The notes under the pieces: generated by a model | Databases searched by the model: none | Seen by the model: only the letters and a program-made list of their open reading frames with translations | What the model was told of the DNA's origin: nothing | Position numbers and translations under genes: made by a program | In this document: in pieces, positions 62,653-64,000 of the stretch | How the letters are laid out: each line of letters opens with the position of its first letter | Numbering within the stretch: the stretch's first letter is position 1 | Assembly: GCA_029465975.1 (NCBI GenBank) | Contig: CM055753.1 | Location: forward strand, 12,222,663 to 12,286,662 | Length of the DNA: 64,000 nucleotides | Direction: 5' to 3' | Source: Dallia pectoralis | Lineage: Eukaryota; Chordata; Actinopteri; Esociformes; Umbridae

Positions 62653-64000
62653 GTAACGTCCGGCTCACGGGTGCATGCTGAATCATTTGGGGCGTGTCGT
62701 GTTGAGCTGCGGTTTGCAATAGTGCGTAAAATAAGAGCCTAACATGCAGGCGAAGGGCTGAAATCTGCAAAACCCGCAGAAAGCGTCTACTGAAGGGGGG
62801 ACTTGCAGTCGTGAGGTGCGCAGGCAGACAGGCAGATGGCCTAGTAGTAGAATATATTAATAATATCCCAGTTGCTGTTTGCTATTCTGCAGATATACTC
62901 GGTTTACCATGTGTGATTGTTGCTGGGTGGGATACTGTTTACATATCTGTTATTGAAAGAAATATGATGCATTGTCAAAAAACATTTGCATTAGAGGAGA
63001 TTAAAATCTGCAGAGGAATAACATCATAAATGGGAGAGGATACAGTTATAGCGCACACATCCTACACACACATCCTACACAAGCTTTGGTCCATTTCTAT
63101 TATACCACTTGTATGTCGATGCATTTAATTCGATTGGAAATTAAACATGCATTGCATTAACGTTTGGTATGCATTTCTTCATGCTCGACATTTTGACCAG
63201 ACCTAATGGCCAACATGTGCTTGTTGATAATTGTTCTGCTATGAACACATCAACCCTGCATGAGAAGTACTATTCAGATTATAGCATCTGCGATTAGTTC
63301 TATACACACCGGCCGTTGTTGGACATCTGAATGCCACAGGCGAACATTATTCACTCAGTTCTACTAAGATACATTGTCTAGATGTCTGATATCCCCTCCT
63401 AGACCTTAAGTTAATATACACAGGTCCATTGTGGGGTTGGCATTCTCTAAAATCTTTGGTGGATGAGACCGTTAAGAAATTGTAAAGAGTTGTCAAGGTT
63501 TGTAATGTCCCCATCCTGAAGCAGAAGCAGGTTTCCATGTTGTGGGAAAATCTCTATGTTGGATACAAAATATGAGGTTTATAAACCGTCACAAGCAAAG
63601 CTGCAAACTTAAGCCGAGCCAGAGTCCAGCCAAACAACCCTTGGGGATTTATTTGTGTCAGTAGCTAAAGCGTTGATAAAATTTTTAACTTTGAAAAAAG
63701 TAAACCTAGAAACGAATGTCAACGCTGTGAACAATAAGATAAAAATCTTTGACTGGGCCATAGGTTTTAAATGTCTATATGTGCAGTCACGACTGAAGAC
63801 ATTGTCCAGATGGTCAGGTGACATCTCGTATTTACAAAACACTGATGAATTAATCGTCAAATGTCCCTTTCTGTTGTTTGACACTGGTTTCAGGAAATTC
63901 CTGTCAATATCACACACATTTAATAAATGAAGTAATCACAGGTTAATATATATATATAAAATATATAAACACCAGAGTTTACTTCACATAAAGACGTTTC
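62653..64000. other. pip4p2 intron 1, no other feature
   Basis: AT-rich unique sequence with short TA runs near 63943-63970. Open frames at 63609-63930 have no family features. Confidence 0.5.

Larger units (their letters stand above)
62340..62660 (+). promoter_or_regulatory. pip4p2: CpG-rich promoter of pip4p2 with GC boxes
   Basis: An abrupt change from AT-rich to GC- and CpG-rich sequence. Two GC-box cores occur (CCGCCCCC at 62379 and GCCGCCCC at 62391), and no TATA box is close. This is typical of a housekeeping-type vertebrate promoter. Confidence 0.65.

Noticed and set aside
63609..63930. Overlapping 91- and 102-codon open frames near the right edge
   Set aside because: AT-rich intronic sequence of pip4p2, no family similarity, and frames open on both strands by chance.

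Overview
The window is nuclear DNA from a ray-finned fish. It has vertebrate genes with short exons and GT-AG introns, long CA/TG and CT microsatellites, and teleost-type non-LTR retrotransposon relics. A degenerate HpaI-type tRNA SINE and several palindromic CCCAAAT...TAGTGCACTAC repeats hint at the pike/salmon lineage (Protacanthopterygii); that placement is an inference.

Four genes are recognisable, in the order runx1t1(+) - lrrc69(-) - otud6b(-) - pip4p2(+). This matches the human chromosome 8q21 neighbourhood, except that slc26a7, which lies between RUNX1T1 and LRRC69 in human, is not seen. runx1t1 (6043-28133, ten coding exons, 5' end outside the window) encodes an ETO/MTG transcriptional corepressor with all four NHR domains. 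lrrc69 (50992-56371, eight exons, 343 aa) is a leucine-rich-repeat protein. otud6b (58145-61168, eight exons, 299 aa) is an OTU deubiquitinase with Cys and His catalytic residues intact. pip4p2 (tmem55a) enters with only its first coding exon (62532-62652), downstream of a CpG-rich promoter. otud6b and pip4p2 are divergent and about 1.4 kb apart. The genes share a neighbourhood rather than a pathway.

The rest is dominated by minisatellites. More than 40 different tandem arrays, with units of 10 to 57 bp and up to about 130 copies, occupy roughly half of the window (my rough sum is about 31 kb). Nearly all long open frames here are shadows of these arrays, not genes. Regions: 1-6042 upstream intron of runx1t1; 6043-28133 runx1t1, with an array in almost every intron; 28134-50990 downstream/intergenic DNA with the largest arrays (40 bp x about 78 at 44650-47765; 14 bp x about 130 at 48958-50790); 50992-61168 the two minus-strand genes; 61169-64000 the divergent promoter and pip4p2 intron 1.

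The most interesting signal is the link between minisatellites and splice sites. In lrrc69 the last 15 exon bases plus the 5' splice site are part of a 45-bp unit repeated about 18 times. In runx1t1 a 28-bp unit carrying a donor-like sequence fills a whole intron. The acceptor of the runx1t1 MYND exon is the last of five tandem copies of the same 3' splice site. A second notable case is a 57-bp minisatellite made from one conserved motif of a LINE reverse transcriptase, lying directly against the decayed remainder of that element.
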